Source of the DNA: Deferribacteres bacterium
GTDB taxonomy: Bacteria > Thermosulfidibacterota > Thermosulfidibacteria > Thermosulfidibacterales > Thermosulfidibacteraceae
Assembly: GCA_013153205.1 (NCBI GenBank)
Contig: JAADEW010000095.1
Location: 1-12,418, forward strand
DNA length: 12,418 nt
Direction: 5' to 3'
Positions 6,607 to 12,418 of the stretch are shown here, piece after piece. The first letter of the stretch is position 1. The number at the start of each line of letters is the position of its first letter. The notes below the pieces were generated by a model. That model was given only the letters and a program-made list of their open reading frames with translations, had not been told where the DNA came from and made no database searches. A program made the position numbers and the translations under genes.

Positions 6607-7344
6607 ATGAGGGACAGGATAGAGCGTGCCGCCGAATGGCTTAAAGAATCGGAATTTGCCATAGCCCTCACCGGAGCCGGTATCTCTGTGGAAAGCGGAA
6701 TACCGGCTTTCAGAGGCTCTCAGGGGCTCTGGGATAAGTATGACCCGGCTGAGTATGCCACCATAGAGGCTTTTATGTCCGACCCGTTTAAGGTCTGGAA
6801 GATGCTGAAAGAGCTTTACGAGACCGTCCGCAGGGCAGAACCCAACGCCGCTCACAGGGCGCTTGCTGAGCTTGAGGCCATGGGCAAGCTCCGCGCGGTT
6901 ATCACCCAGAATGTGGATTCCCTCCACCAGAGGGCGGGAAGCAGAAATGTTATAGAGTTTCACGGAAGCGGAGAGACCCTCACCTGCCTTTCATGTGGCG
7001 GAAAGTTCAGGATTGAAGACATAGACCTTGAAAATATTCCTCCCTTATGCCACTGCGGGGGGATACTGAAGCCCGATGTGGTCTTTTTCGGCGAGCCCAT
7101 TCCGCCTGAGGCTTTGAAAAGTGCTTTTGAGCTTGCCGAAAGGTGTGATTTGCTCCTTGTGGTGGGCACTTCGGCTCAGGTCTATCCTGCCGCCAGCATA
7201 CCCCGAATTGCAAGAGATAGCGGTGCCAGAGTGGTGGAGATAAACCTTGAACCAACACCCCTTACCCATGAGGTCTCTCACCTTTTTATAGAAGGGAAAG
7301 CGGGGGAGATACTTCCGGAAATAGCGCAGCTCGTTAAAACTTGA
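6607..7344 (+). CDS. Sir2-family NAD-dependent protein deacylase
   Basis: This sirtuin (245 residues) removes acyl groups from lysines using NAD+. It shows GAGISVESGIPAFRG (23-37), TQNVDSLH (100-107), catalytic His119 in EFHGS, KPDVVFFGE (155-163) and VVGTSAQVYPAA (185-196). The zinc site has C127/C130 and then C148/C150, so the second pair is C-x-C rather than the usual C-x-x-C. The segment before PNAAH (about 62-78) lacks the Tyr-x-x-Arg pair of SIRT5/CobB-type desuccinylases and aligns without gaps with Thermotoga Sir2, so deacetylase activity is favoured (inference). AGGGA lies 6 bases before the ATG. It is the last gene of the operon, and its stop codon lies within the terminator stem. 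Confidence 0.94.
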   Translation: MRDRIERAAEWLKESEFAIALTGAGISVESGIPAFRGSQGLWDKYDPAEYATIEAFMSDPFKVWKMLKELYETVRRAEPNAAHRALAELEAMGKLRAVITQNVDSLHQRAGSRNVIEFHGSGETLTCLSCGGKFRIEDIDLENIPPLCHCGGILKPDVVFFGEPIPPEALKSAFELAERCDLLLVVGTSAQVYPAASIPRIARDSGARVVEINLEPTPLTHEVSHLFIEGKAGEILPEIAQLVKT

Positions 7345-7367
7345 GTCTGGTTTAATCAAGTTTTTTT
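7336..7367 (+). terminator. Rho-independent terminator after the sirtuin gene
   Basis: AAAACTTGA (7336-7344) and TCAAGTTTT (7356-7364) form a perfect 9-base stem around an 11-base loop, and the T run continues to 7367. The stem includes the sirtuin TGA. It is A/T-rich and hence weak, but it lies exactly between the operon and the next promoter. Confidence 0.6.
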
Positions 7368-7376
7368 ACAATGGTA

Positions 7377-7404
7377 TTGACAAGTTTGGGGATTGGTATA
7401 TATT
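7377..7404 (+). promoter_or_regulatory. Near-consensus sigma70 promoter of the small heat-shock gene
   Basis: TTGACA (7377-7382, perfect) is followed after 16 bases by TATATT (7399-7404, 5/6). The predicted start near 7411 gives a leader of about 32 bases, purine-rich up to the ribosome-binding site. No CIRCE inverted repeat is seen, so HrcA control is not supported. Confidence 0.7.
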
Positions 7405-7427
7405 TAAGGGTGAGGAAAAAATTAAAG

Positions 7428-7437
7428 AGGAGGTGAT
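7428..7437 (+). promoter_or_regulatory. Full-length Shine-Dalgarno sequence of the Hsp20 gene
   Basis: AGGAGGTGAT is a ten-base perfect complement to the usual 16S rRNA 3' end, ending 5 bases before the ATG at 7443. It decides this start over an out-of-frame ATG at 7436. With the strong promoter it predicts very high expression. Confidence 0.85.
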
Positions 7438-7442
7438 GGGTC

Positions 7443-7904
7443 ATGGCGATTATGAGGTGGACTCCTGACAGGGAGCTTGACAGGTTTAGAAGGGAGATGG
7501 AAAGGGTTTTTGACGAGTTTTTCACTGAGGAGAGATTCCCTGCTCTGTTCAGGGTTCCCACGGGAGATATAGTGGCGTTTCCTCCGATAGATGTTTACGA
7601 TGAAGGAGACAAGATTGTGGTGAAGGCTGAGCTTCCCGGTTTAAGCAAGGATGATGTGGAGATAATTGTAAAGGATAGGGAGCTTGTTATAAGGGGTGAA
7701 AAGAAGAAGGAAGAGGAGATAAAGGAAGAGAACTACTACTACAGCGAGAGGTCCTTCGGCAGGTTTATGAGGGTAATTAGGCTGCCGGTTGATATCAAGA
7801 CTGACGAGGTTAAAGCCAGATTCAAAAACGGAATCCTTGAGATAGAGCTTCCCAAGGTTGAAGAAGCAAGACCTAAAGAGATTAAGGTTGAGGTTGAGGA
7901 GTAA
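7443..7904 (+). CDS. Small heat-shock protein, Hsp20/alpha-crystallin family
   Basis: This 153-residue ATP-independent chaperone holds unfolding proteins in oligomeric assemblies. A short N-terminal arm with Arg-rich helices (RELDRFRREMERVFDEFF) precedes the alpha-crystallin domain (about 46-138). The domain includes ELPGLSKDDVEIIV and the signature ARFKNGILEIELPK (125-138). A C-terminal I-x-V motif (I147-K148-V149) for oligomer contacts follows. Length and order match class Hsp20 proteins. It has its own strong promoter, a perfect Shine-Dalgarno sequence and a terminator, so it is monocistronic. Constitutive high expression would suit a thermophile (inference). Confidence 0.96.
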   Translation: MAIMRWTPDRELDRFRREMERVFDEFFTEERFPALFRVPTGDIVAFPPIDVYDEGDKIVVKAELPGLSKDDVEIIVKDRELVIRGEKKKEEEIKEENYYYSERSFGRFMRVIRLPVDIKTDEVKARFKNGILEIELPKVEEARPKEIKVEVEE

Positions 7905-7912
7905 AGACGTAA

Positions 7913-7945
7913 GGGGAGGGAAACCTCCCCGTCCTCTCTTTTTCT
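7913..7945 (+). terminator. Rho-independent terminator after the Hsp20 gene
   Basis: GGGGAGG (7913-7919) and CCTCCCC (7924-7930) pair perfectly around a GAAA tetraloop. The downstream tract GTCCTCTCTTTTTCT is pyrimidine-rich, but its T run begins several bases from the stem. Confidence 0.75.
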
Positions 7946-7952
7946 CCCCTTC

Positions 7953-7985
7953 CATTGTTGACAATGTTCGTGAATATGCAATAAG
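7953..7985 (+). promoter_or_regulatory. Predicted promoter with an overlapping palindrome, inositol-phosphate synthase operon
   Basis: TTGACA (7958-7963) is followed after 16 bases by an extended -10 candidate, TG-C-AATAAG (7977-7985). The -35 box is embedded in CATTGT-TG-ACAATG (7953-7966), a perfect 6-base inverted repeat placed where a repressor would block RNA polymerase. The leader would be about 45 bases. The -10 assignment is the weak point. Confidence 0.45.
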
Positions 7986-8038
7986 TTTATTTGCGTCTTT
8001 TGTTTTAAGCTTCAGCTTGCTCATGCGGGAGGTGGTTA

Positions 8039-9133
8039 ATGGGTAAAGTAAGGCTTGCCATAGTGGGTGTGGGAAACTGCGCTTCGTCATTGGTTCAGGG
8101 TATCTATTACTACAGAGATGCCGATAGGGATAAGGTCAGTGGTTTGATGCACTATGACATAGGCGGTTATAAGCCTTGGGATATAGAGGTGGTCGCGGCT
8201 TTTGACATTGACGAAAGGAAAGTGGGCAAAGATGTGTCCGAAGCCATCTTTGCCAGACCCAACTGCACCACCGTTTTCTGTAAAGATGTGCCCAAGATGG
8301 GTGTTCCCGTGTATATGGGCCATGTGCTTGATGGGTGTGCTGAGCACATGAAGGACTATCCTGAGGACAGGACTTTCAAGGTGGCAAAGAGTGAGCCGGT
8401 GGATGTGGTGAAGGTGCTGAAAGAGTCAAAGGCTGATGTGGTGGTGAATTACTGCCCTGTTGGGTCTGAAGAAGCCACAAGGTTTTACGCCCAGTGTGCC
8501 CTGGAGGCCGGGTGTGCCTTTGTTAACTGTATTCCTGTGTTTATAGCTTCAGATGAGGAGTGGGCGAAAAAGTTTGAAGAGAGAAAGCTTCCCATAGTTG
8601 GGGATGACATAAAGTCGCAGGTGGGAGCCACCATAACCCACAGGGTTCTGGCCAAGCTCTTTTCTGACAGGGGTGTTAAGCTTGACAGAACCTATCAGCT
8701 CAATTTCGGTGGAAACACGGATTTTCTGAACATGCTTGAAAGGGCAAGGCTGAAGAGCAAGAAGGTTTCCAAAACGGAGGCTGTGCAGTCTCAACTGCCG
8801 CATCCCCTTCCTCCGGAAAACATACATATCGGTCCTTCCGATTATGTGCCGTGGCTAAAGGACAGGAAGATATGTTATATAAGGATGGAGGGAAGGCTAT
8901 TCGGCGATGTCCCCATGTATATTGAGCTCAAGCTTGACGTAGAAGACTCTCCCAACAGCGCAGGGGTGGCTATAGACGCTATAAGGTGTGCCAAGCTTGC
9001 CCTTGATAGGGGTATAGGAGGACCTCTCTACTCCATATCTGCCTACACCATGAAGCATCCTCCCATTCAGTATCCTGACTTTCAGGCGAAACAGATGGTT
9101 GAGGAGTTTATAAAAGGGGAAAGGGAAAGGTAG
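8039..9133 (+). CDS. Inositol-3-phosphate synthase (myo-inositol-1-phosphate synthase)
   Basis: This NAD-dependent enzyme (364 residues) converts glucose 6-phosphate to inositol 3-phosphate. It is the bacterial/archaeal short form, lacking the eukaryotic extensions. The Rossmann start is IVGVGNCASS (8-17). GDDIKSQVGATITHR (188-202), with a conserved active-site Lys192, LNFGGNTDFLNM (221-232) and VEDSPNSAGV (301-310) are family signatures. GGAGGTG (8028-8034) precedes the ATG. In hyperthermophiles the product feeds di-myo-inositol phosphate, a heat-stress solute, or inositol lipids. The cytidylyltransferase/DIPP synthase for the former is not in this window. The stop codon abuts the ATG of the DUF39 gene. 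Confidence 0.95.
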   Translation: MGKVRLAIVGVGNCASSLVQGIYYYRDADRDKVSGLMHYDIGGYKPWDIEVVAAFDIDERKVGKDVSEAIFARPNCTTVFCKDVPKMGVPVYMGHVLDGCAEHMKDYPEDRTFKVAKSEPVDVVKVLKESKADVVVNYCPVGSEEATRFYAQCALEAGCAFVNCIPVFIASDEEWAKKFEERKLPIVGDDIKSQVGATITHRVLAKLFSDRGVKLDRTYQLNFGGNTDFLNMLERARLKSKKVSKTEAVQSQLPHPLPPENIHIGPSDYVPWLKDRKICYIRMEGRLFGDVPMYIELKLDVEDSPNSAGVAIDAIRCAKLALDRGIGGPLYSISAYTMKHPPIQYPDFQAKQMVEEFIKGERER

Positions 9134-10336
9134 ATGTCCTCTGTTAACAGGACCATAGAGGAGATAAACGAAAAGATTAGAAAGGGAAAGGTGGTAGTTG
9201 TTACCGCCGAGGAGATGATAGAGATTGTGGAGGAGGTGGGGGTTAAAGAGGCCGCAAAAAGGGTGGATGTGGTGACCACGGGGACTTTCGCTCCCATGTG
9301 CTCCTCCGGTGCGTTTATAAACATTGGCCATCCAAAACCGAGAATCAAGATTGAAGAGGCGTACCTCAACGGTGTCCCTGCCTATGCGGGGCTTGCCGCC
9401 GTTGACCTGTATATAGGAGCCACCGCTTTACCCAAGGATGACCCGAGAAACGCCGTCTATCCGGGGCAGTTCAGATACGGTGGCGGCCATGTTATAGAGG
9501 ATTTGATTGCGGGAAAGGATATAATTCTCAAGGCTTACGGTTACGGGACCGACTGCTATCCCAGAAGGGAGCTTGAGACTTTAATAAACCTTAGAGATAT
9601 AAACGAGGCTTACCTTTTCAATCCCAGAAACTGCTATCAGAACTATAACTGTGCCGTTAATGTTTCTGACAGGATAATCTACACCTACATGGGGCTTCTC
9701 AAACCCAAGCTGGGAAATGCTACTTACTGCAGTGCCGGCCAGCTTTCTCCCCTCTTGAACGACCCTTACCTCAAAACCATAGGGGTGGGAACGAGGATAT
9801 TTATCGGCGGTGGCGTGGGTTATGTGGTGACTCAGGGAACCCAGTTTACCACCGATGTTCCCAGAGGCGAAAAGGGAGTGGTTAAAAAGCCCGCCGCCAC
9901 CCTTGCCGTTACGGGTGATATGAGGGGAATGAACACGAGGTATGTAAGGGGCGTGAGCATCCTTGGATACGGGGTGAGCCTTGCCGTTGGTATAGGTATT
10001 CCCATTCCCATTCTGAACGAGGAGATGGCGTGGCATACCTCTGTGAAGGACGAGGAGATTTACACCCAGATTGTGGACTACAGCCACGATTATCCCTATT
10101 GTGAGCCAAGGGTTCTTGGGGAGGTTAACTACGCTCAGCTCAGAAGCGGTGAGATAGAGGTGATGGGCAAGAAGGTGCCCACAGCTCCTTTGTCCAGTTA
10201 CTACATGGCGAGGGAGATTGCGGGTATTCTCAAGGATTGGATAAGGTCCGGAAAATTTGAGCTTACCAGACCCGTTGCCCTCTTCCCGAAAGAGGGATGC
10301 GTGACCAAACCCCTTAAAATCAGGCCCTTCAAGTAA
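9134..10336 (+). CDS. DUF39-family homocysteine biosynthesis protein
   Basis: This 400-residue protein matches the DUF39 (HcyBio) family, which in methanogens (MJ0100/MA1821 type) participates in making homocysteine from aspartate semialdehyde and sulfide. Typical segments are TTGTFAPMCSSGAFINIGH (48-66), GGGHVIEDLIAGK (116-128), CYQNYNCAVN (167-176), FIGGGVGYVVTQGTQF (223-238) and GDMRGMNTRYVRGVSI (261-276). Seven cysteines are present (56, 141, 167, 173, 199, 323, 389); C56 and C141 are likely candidates for the catalytic pair known in the archaeal enzyme. No CBS domains follow DUF39, and the ferredoxin-like NIL/4Fe-4S partner is not in the window. TAGATG couples it to the inositol synthase gene, an association I cannot explain metabolically. 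Confidence 0.9.
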   Translation: MSSVNRTIEEINEKIRKGKVVVVTAEEMIEIVEEVGVKEAAKRVDVVTTGTFAPMCSSGAFINIGHPKPRIKIEEAYLNGVPAYAGLAAVDLYIGATALPKDDPRNAVYPGQFRYGGGHVIEDLIAGKDIILKAYGYGTDCYPRRELETLINLRDINEAYLFNPRNCYQNYNCAVNVSDRIIYTYMGLLKPKLGNATYCSAGQLSPLLNDPYLKTIGVGTRIFIGGGVGYVVTQGTQFTTDVPRGEKGVVKKPAATLAVTGDMRGMNTRYVRGVSILGYGVSLAVGIGIPIPILNEEMAWHTSVKDEEIYTQIVDYSHDYPYCEPRVLGEVNYAQLRSGEIEVMGKKVPTAPLSSYYMAREIAGILKDWIRSGKFELTRPVALFPKEGCVTKPLKIRPFK

Positions 10337-10352
10337 AAAGTTTTTGCTGGTG

Positions 10353-10381
10353 TTGCGGATACCCTTTTTGTATGCTATGTT
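10353..10381 (+). promoter_or_regulatory. Predicted extended -10 promoter of the TetR-efflux operon
   Basis: TGC-TATGTT (10373-10381) is an extended -10 element. TTGCGG (10353-10358) lies 17 bases upstream of its hexamer but matches the -35 consensus in only three positions. The palindromic operator begins inside the -10 hexamer, so bound repressor would occlude it. No Shine-Dalgarno sequence is visible before the ATG at 10408. Confidence 0.45.
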
Positions 10382-10403
10382 CAATCAAACGATTGATTGA
10401 ACA
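10378..10403. promoter_or_regulatory. 26-base inverted repeat, probable TetR operator
   Basis: TGTTCAATCAA (10378-10388) and TTGATTGAACA (10393-10403) are perfect 11-base arms around ACGA. The site overlaps the predicted -10 box and lies 4 bases before the TetR start codon. Size, symmetry and location are those of a TetR-family autoregulatory operator. Confidence 0.8.
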
Positions 10404-10407
10404 GATT

Positions 10408-10962
10408 ATGAATCAGACAAAGGAAAGGATACTTAAAGCGGCGTCGGAGCTTTTTGCCAAGGGCTCTTACGAGGGGGTCAGTATAAGGGAAATAGCGAGG
10501 AAAGCTGATGTTAACAGTTCCCTCATAAGCTACTACTTTGGAGGAAAGGAGAACCTCTATAAAGCAGTTTTGTCGCAACATTTTGATGAGCTTCTGGAGT
10601 ATGTGAGCCGCATGAGCACTTCCGACGAGCTTGCGTTTATAAAGGAGTTTATGAAAAACCACATAAGGGTGATGCGGAAGAGGGGGAAGTTTGCGGCTAT
10701 CGTTGCTTTCAGGGAGCTTGGGGGGGAAGGCAGGTTTGGCAGGGAGTTTATGGAGCTTTTCCTGAAGAGGATAGCCGAAAGGCTTTGCGGCGTGATAGAG
10801 TCTGCCAGAGCCAAGGGGCTGATACGGGACCTTCCCACCGAGGTGGTTATGCATTTTCTCATACATGTTGATACGCTTTTTGCTCTGAGGTTTCCTGAGA
10901 TGGACGAGGAGACGGCTTCCGATATGGCTTTTGAGCTGTTTATAAGGGGAGCTGGAGCATGA
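10408..10962 (+). CDS. TetR/AcrR-family transcriptional repressor
   Basis: This 184-residue regulator has an N-terminal TetR DNA-binding domain: TKERILKAASELFAKGSYEGVSIREIARKADVNSSLISYYFGGKENLYKAVL (4-55 in short segments), with the helix-turn-helix at about 25-45. The C-terminal ligand-binding domain is helical and divergent, and its ligand is unknown. The open frame extends to an ATG at 10372, but those residues are encoded by the operator palindrome and the TetR fold begins at MNQTKERIL, so 10408 is chosen. Its stop overlaps the TolC start (ATGA). The family, the operator and the downstream efflux genes together indicate a drug- or metabolite-responsive repressor of its own operon. Confidence 0.93.
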   Translation: MNQTKERILKAASELFAKGSYEGVSIREIARKADVNSSLISYYFGGKENLYKAVLSQHFDELLEYVSRMSTSDELAFIKEFMKNHIRVMRKRGKFAAIVAFRELGGEGRFGREFMELFLKRIAERLCGVIESARAKGLIRDLPTEVVMHFLIHVDTLFALRFPEMDEETASDMAFELFIRGAGA

Positions 10963-12212
10963 GAGGGGTCTTTATCCTCATATTTTTCCTCGTTCCTGCC
11001 GTTGTCTGGGCTAAGGTCTTCACGCTGAAGGACTGCATCGCTTATGCCGTTAAAAACAATCCTGAGGTGGGCTATTTCAAACTGCTTGAAGAAGCCAAAA
11101 GATACGATGTCTCCTATGCCGCTTCAGGCTTTTTTCCTGTGGTTAATGCCAATATCTACTGGAAGAGGTATCAATTTGAGGGGCTTGAGCCGGTTAACGA
11201 GTCTTACTGGGGAGTGACGGCGTCTTGGGAGCTTTTCTCCGGTTTGAGCACCCTGCGGAACTGGCAGAGGTCGCGGATTGACCTTGAATCTGTAAGTGAG
11301 CAGGTGAGGCAGACCGTTATAGATGTGGCTTTTGAGGTGGTGAGCGCTTACACCGACCTTTTGAGCAAAAAGGCTCTTCTTGAAGCGAGAAAGAAGAGCC
11401 TTGATGATGCTGTTATCAATCTTTCTCTGGTTAAGAAGCGGTATGAGGTGGGTTTTGCCCCTTTTTCCGACCTGATAACCGCCAAATCCAGGGTGGAAGA
11501 TGCAAAGCACGAGCTCATAAAGGCTGAGTCTGAGGTTGCAAAGGCTAAGGGAAGGCTTGCTGTTGCTATGGGCTTAAGCGTTGTGAGCTCTTTTGAGATT
11601 AAAGAAGAGAGACTCCCCCTTTCCAGAAAGGTGGATTTTAATAGGCTGTGGGAGTCTGCGTTGAAGATGAGGCCTGATTTGAAAAGGGCTGAGCTCTCCA
11701 TTGAGGCTCAGGAGAAGAGGGTGTCTGCTGTGAAAGCCGAATTTATGCCAGTTGTAGGAATTACTGGAGAATATGGAATGAATGACCAGTCTCTTTTCCC
11801 TGACGATAAGTATTCCTGGAGCATCAGGGCATGGGTGAGGATACCGCTTTTTTCGGGCTTTTCCACATGGTCAAAGTTGAGAAGGGAAAGGGCTTATCTT
11901 AAACGGGCGGAGTTTGGATATAAAATGGTGAAGCTGAACGCTCAAAAGGAGTTGTGGAACGTTTTTCAGGATTACAGGAGTGCTCAAAAACAGTTTGAAG
12001 CGGCGAAAAAATACCTTGCCGCTGCTATGGAGGATATGAGGGTGATGAGGGGAAAGTATGCTAACGGCCTTGTTTCTGTGGTTGACCTTACCACCACTCA
12101 GGCAAATCTTGCGGATGCCAGAGCAAAGCTTGTATATGCTCGGTATAAAGTGGTGGAGTCCTACTATGCATTGATGAAGGCAACTGGATTCGTTCCGGGG
12201 CTGGAAAGATGA
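10959..12212 (+). CDS. TolC-family outer-membrane efflux protein
   Basis: The product has 417 residues. A signal peptide (MRGVFILIFFLVPAVVWA, cut near residue 18) leads into two outer-membrane efflux (OEP) repeats at about 22-205 and 225-410. Each has long coiled-coil helices (KKRYEVGFAPFSDLITAKS and RGKYANGLVSVVDLTTTQ are the equivalent 'Y..G..s..dll.a' points) and a beta segment (WELFSGL; VRIPLFSGF). Such trimers form the outer-membrane exit duct for tripartite pumps. The start overlaps the TetR stop as ATGA, with GGGGAG 6 bases upstream. Its stop overlaps the next start in the same way. The inner-membrane pump of the system lies beyond the window. Confidence 0.94.
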   Translation: MRGVFILIFFLVPAVVWAKVFTLKDCIAYAVKNNPEVGYFKLLEEAKRYDVSYAASGFFPVVNANIYWKRYQFEGLEPVNESYWGVTASWELFSGLSTLRNWQRSRIDLESVSEQVRQTVIDVAFEVVSAYTDLLSKKALLEARKKSLDDAVINLSLVKKRYEVGFAPFSDLITAKSRVEDAKHELIKAESEVAKAKGRLAVAMGLSVVSSFEIKEERLPLSRKVDFNRLWESALKMRPDLKRAELSIEAQEKRVSAVKAEFMPVVGITGEYGMNDQSLFPDDKYSWSIRAWVRIPLFSGFSTWSKLRRERAYLKRAEFGYKMVKLNAQKELWNVFQDYRSAQKQFEAAKKYLAAAMEDMRVMRGKYANGLVSVVDLTTTQANLADARAKLVYARYKVVESYYALMKATGFVPGLER

Positions 12213-12418
12213 GAAGATGGCTTATTTTAGGGGTCTGGGTTCTTTTCCTTCTTTCCTGCAACTCTTCCCATAAAAAAGAGGCCATTTCGCCCAGGAAAGA
12301 GGCTGTGGTCAGAAGGGGAACCATTGTTCTTGAGGTTACCGCTACCGGTGCCGTTAAGCCTCAGGTTGGGGCTCAGGTTAAGGTGGGCTCAAGGATATCC
12401 GGTAAGGTTGAAAAGCTC
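12209..12418 (+). CDS. Efflux membrane-fusion lipoprotein (MacA/AcrA-like), 5' part
   Basis: The first 70 codons are present; the gene runs off the window. The N-terminus MRRWLILGVWVLFLLSC is a lipoprotein signal with cysteine at position 17. It is followed by a charged linker and VRRGTIVLEVTATGAVKP, then VGSRISGKVEKL, the beginning of the barrel and biotinyl-lipoyl-like region of HlyD/MacA membrane-fusion proteins. These link an inner-membrane pump (ABC MacB-type or RND) to TolC across the periplasm. The start overlaps the TolC stop by 4 bases (ATGA), with GGAAAG upstream. The lipid anchor rather than a transmembrane helix is common in RND-type adaptors. The pump class cannot be told from this fragment. 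Confidence 0.9.
   Translation, partial: MRRWLILGVWVLFLLSCNSSHKKEAISPRKEAVVRRGTIVLEVTATGAVKPQVGAQVKVGSRISGKVEKL

Noticed and set aside
6208..6963. Minus-strand open frame of 251 codons across the lipoprotein, MTH1187 and sirtuin genes
   Set aside because: It crosses three well-supported plus-strand genes and has no recognisable motif.
7368..7442. CIRCE or other heat-shock operator before the Hsp20 gene
   Set aside because: No TTAGCACTC-type inverted repeat is present in the leader or promoter.
8007..8018. AAGCT-TC-AGCTT inverted repeat in the inositol synthase leader
   Set aside because: The five-base arms with a two-base gap are short and expected by chance; not a stable hairpin.
10349..10369. 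Possible terminator after the DUF39 gene (GGTGT/ATACC stem followed by five T)
   Set aside because: The stem has only five pairs including a G-T wobble and overlaps the predicted promoter; too weak to annotate.
9581..10384. Minus-strand open frame of 267 codons opposite DUF39
   Set aside because: It mirrors the strongly conserved DUF39 coding frame and shows no family features or ribosome-binding site.
10372..10407. Upstream ATG of the TetR gene (MLCSIK)
   Set aside because: Those codons are the operator palindrome, and the TetR domain begins at MNQTKERIL.
1..12418. Transposons, CRISPR arrays, tRNA or rRNA genes and phage genes
   Set aside because: No terminal repeats with a transposase, no regularly spaced repeats, no tRNA-like cloverleaf or rRNA sequence, and no phage protein were seen; coding genes fill nearly the whole window.

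Overview
The window comes from a thermophilic, diderm (Gram-negative-type) bacterium. The evidence is Lys/Glu/Arg-rich proteins, heavy use of AGG/AGA and ATA codons, very tight gene packing with ATGA and TAGATG junctions, and several genes typical of hot anaerobes: the AmmeMemoRadiSam proteins, an MTH1187-type protein, a bacterial/archaeal Sir2, inositol-phosphate synthase and a DUF39 homocysteine protein. Two lipoprotein signals and a TolC protein imply an outer membrane. An Aquificota-like host (for example a Desulfurobacteriaceae relative) fits best, but this is inference without a database search. Seventeen genes are seen, two of them cut by the window edges. No RNA gene, IS element, CRISPR array or phage gene was found, and no gene-free stretch exceeds about 135 bases.

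Layout. (1) 1-910, plus strand: the end of an unrecognised protein, then a nitroreductase. (2) 4317-886, minus strand: an overlapping four-gene operon of polyprenyl diphosphate synthase, AmmeMemoRadiSam protein A, AmmeMemoRadiSam radical SAM enzyme and an RluD-type pseudouridine synthase. Its last gene converges on and overlaps the nitroreductase. (3) 4388-7344, plus strand: an operon of a zinc/manganese-type ABC ATPase and permease, a TPR lipoprotein, an MTH1187-type thiamine-binding-like protein and a sirtuin, ending in a hairpin terminator. Operons 2 and 3 diverge from a 70-base region whose predicted -35 boxes overlap and whose transcripts look nearly leaderless. (4) 7377-7945: a single small heat-shock protein gene with a near-consensus promoter, a perfect Shine-Dalgarno sequence and its own terminator. 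(5) 7953-10336: inositol-3-phosphate synthase directly coupled (TAGATG) to a DUF39 homocysteine-biosynthesis protein, with a palindrome on the predicted -35 box. (6) 10353 to the end: a TetR repressor, a TolC outer-membrane channel and a lipoprotein membrane-fusion protein joined by ATGA overlaps. They lie behind a 26-base near-perfect operator, so this is an autoregulated efflux operon that runs off the window.

Most genes belong to known families. What deserves a second look is how they are combined: AmmeMemoRadiSam genes with a prenyl synthase and a pseudouridine synthase; a metal ABC transporter lacking its binding protein and linked to a sirtuin; inositol synthase with DUF39; an in-phase A-AAA-AAG slippery heptamer before an 80-base gene overlap; and two start-site palindromes that look like operators.
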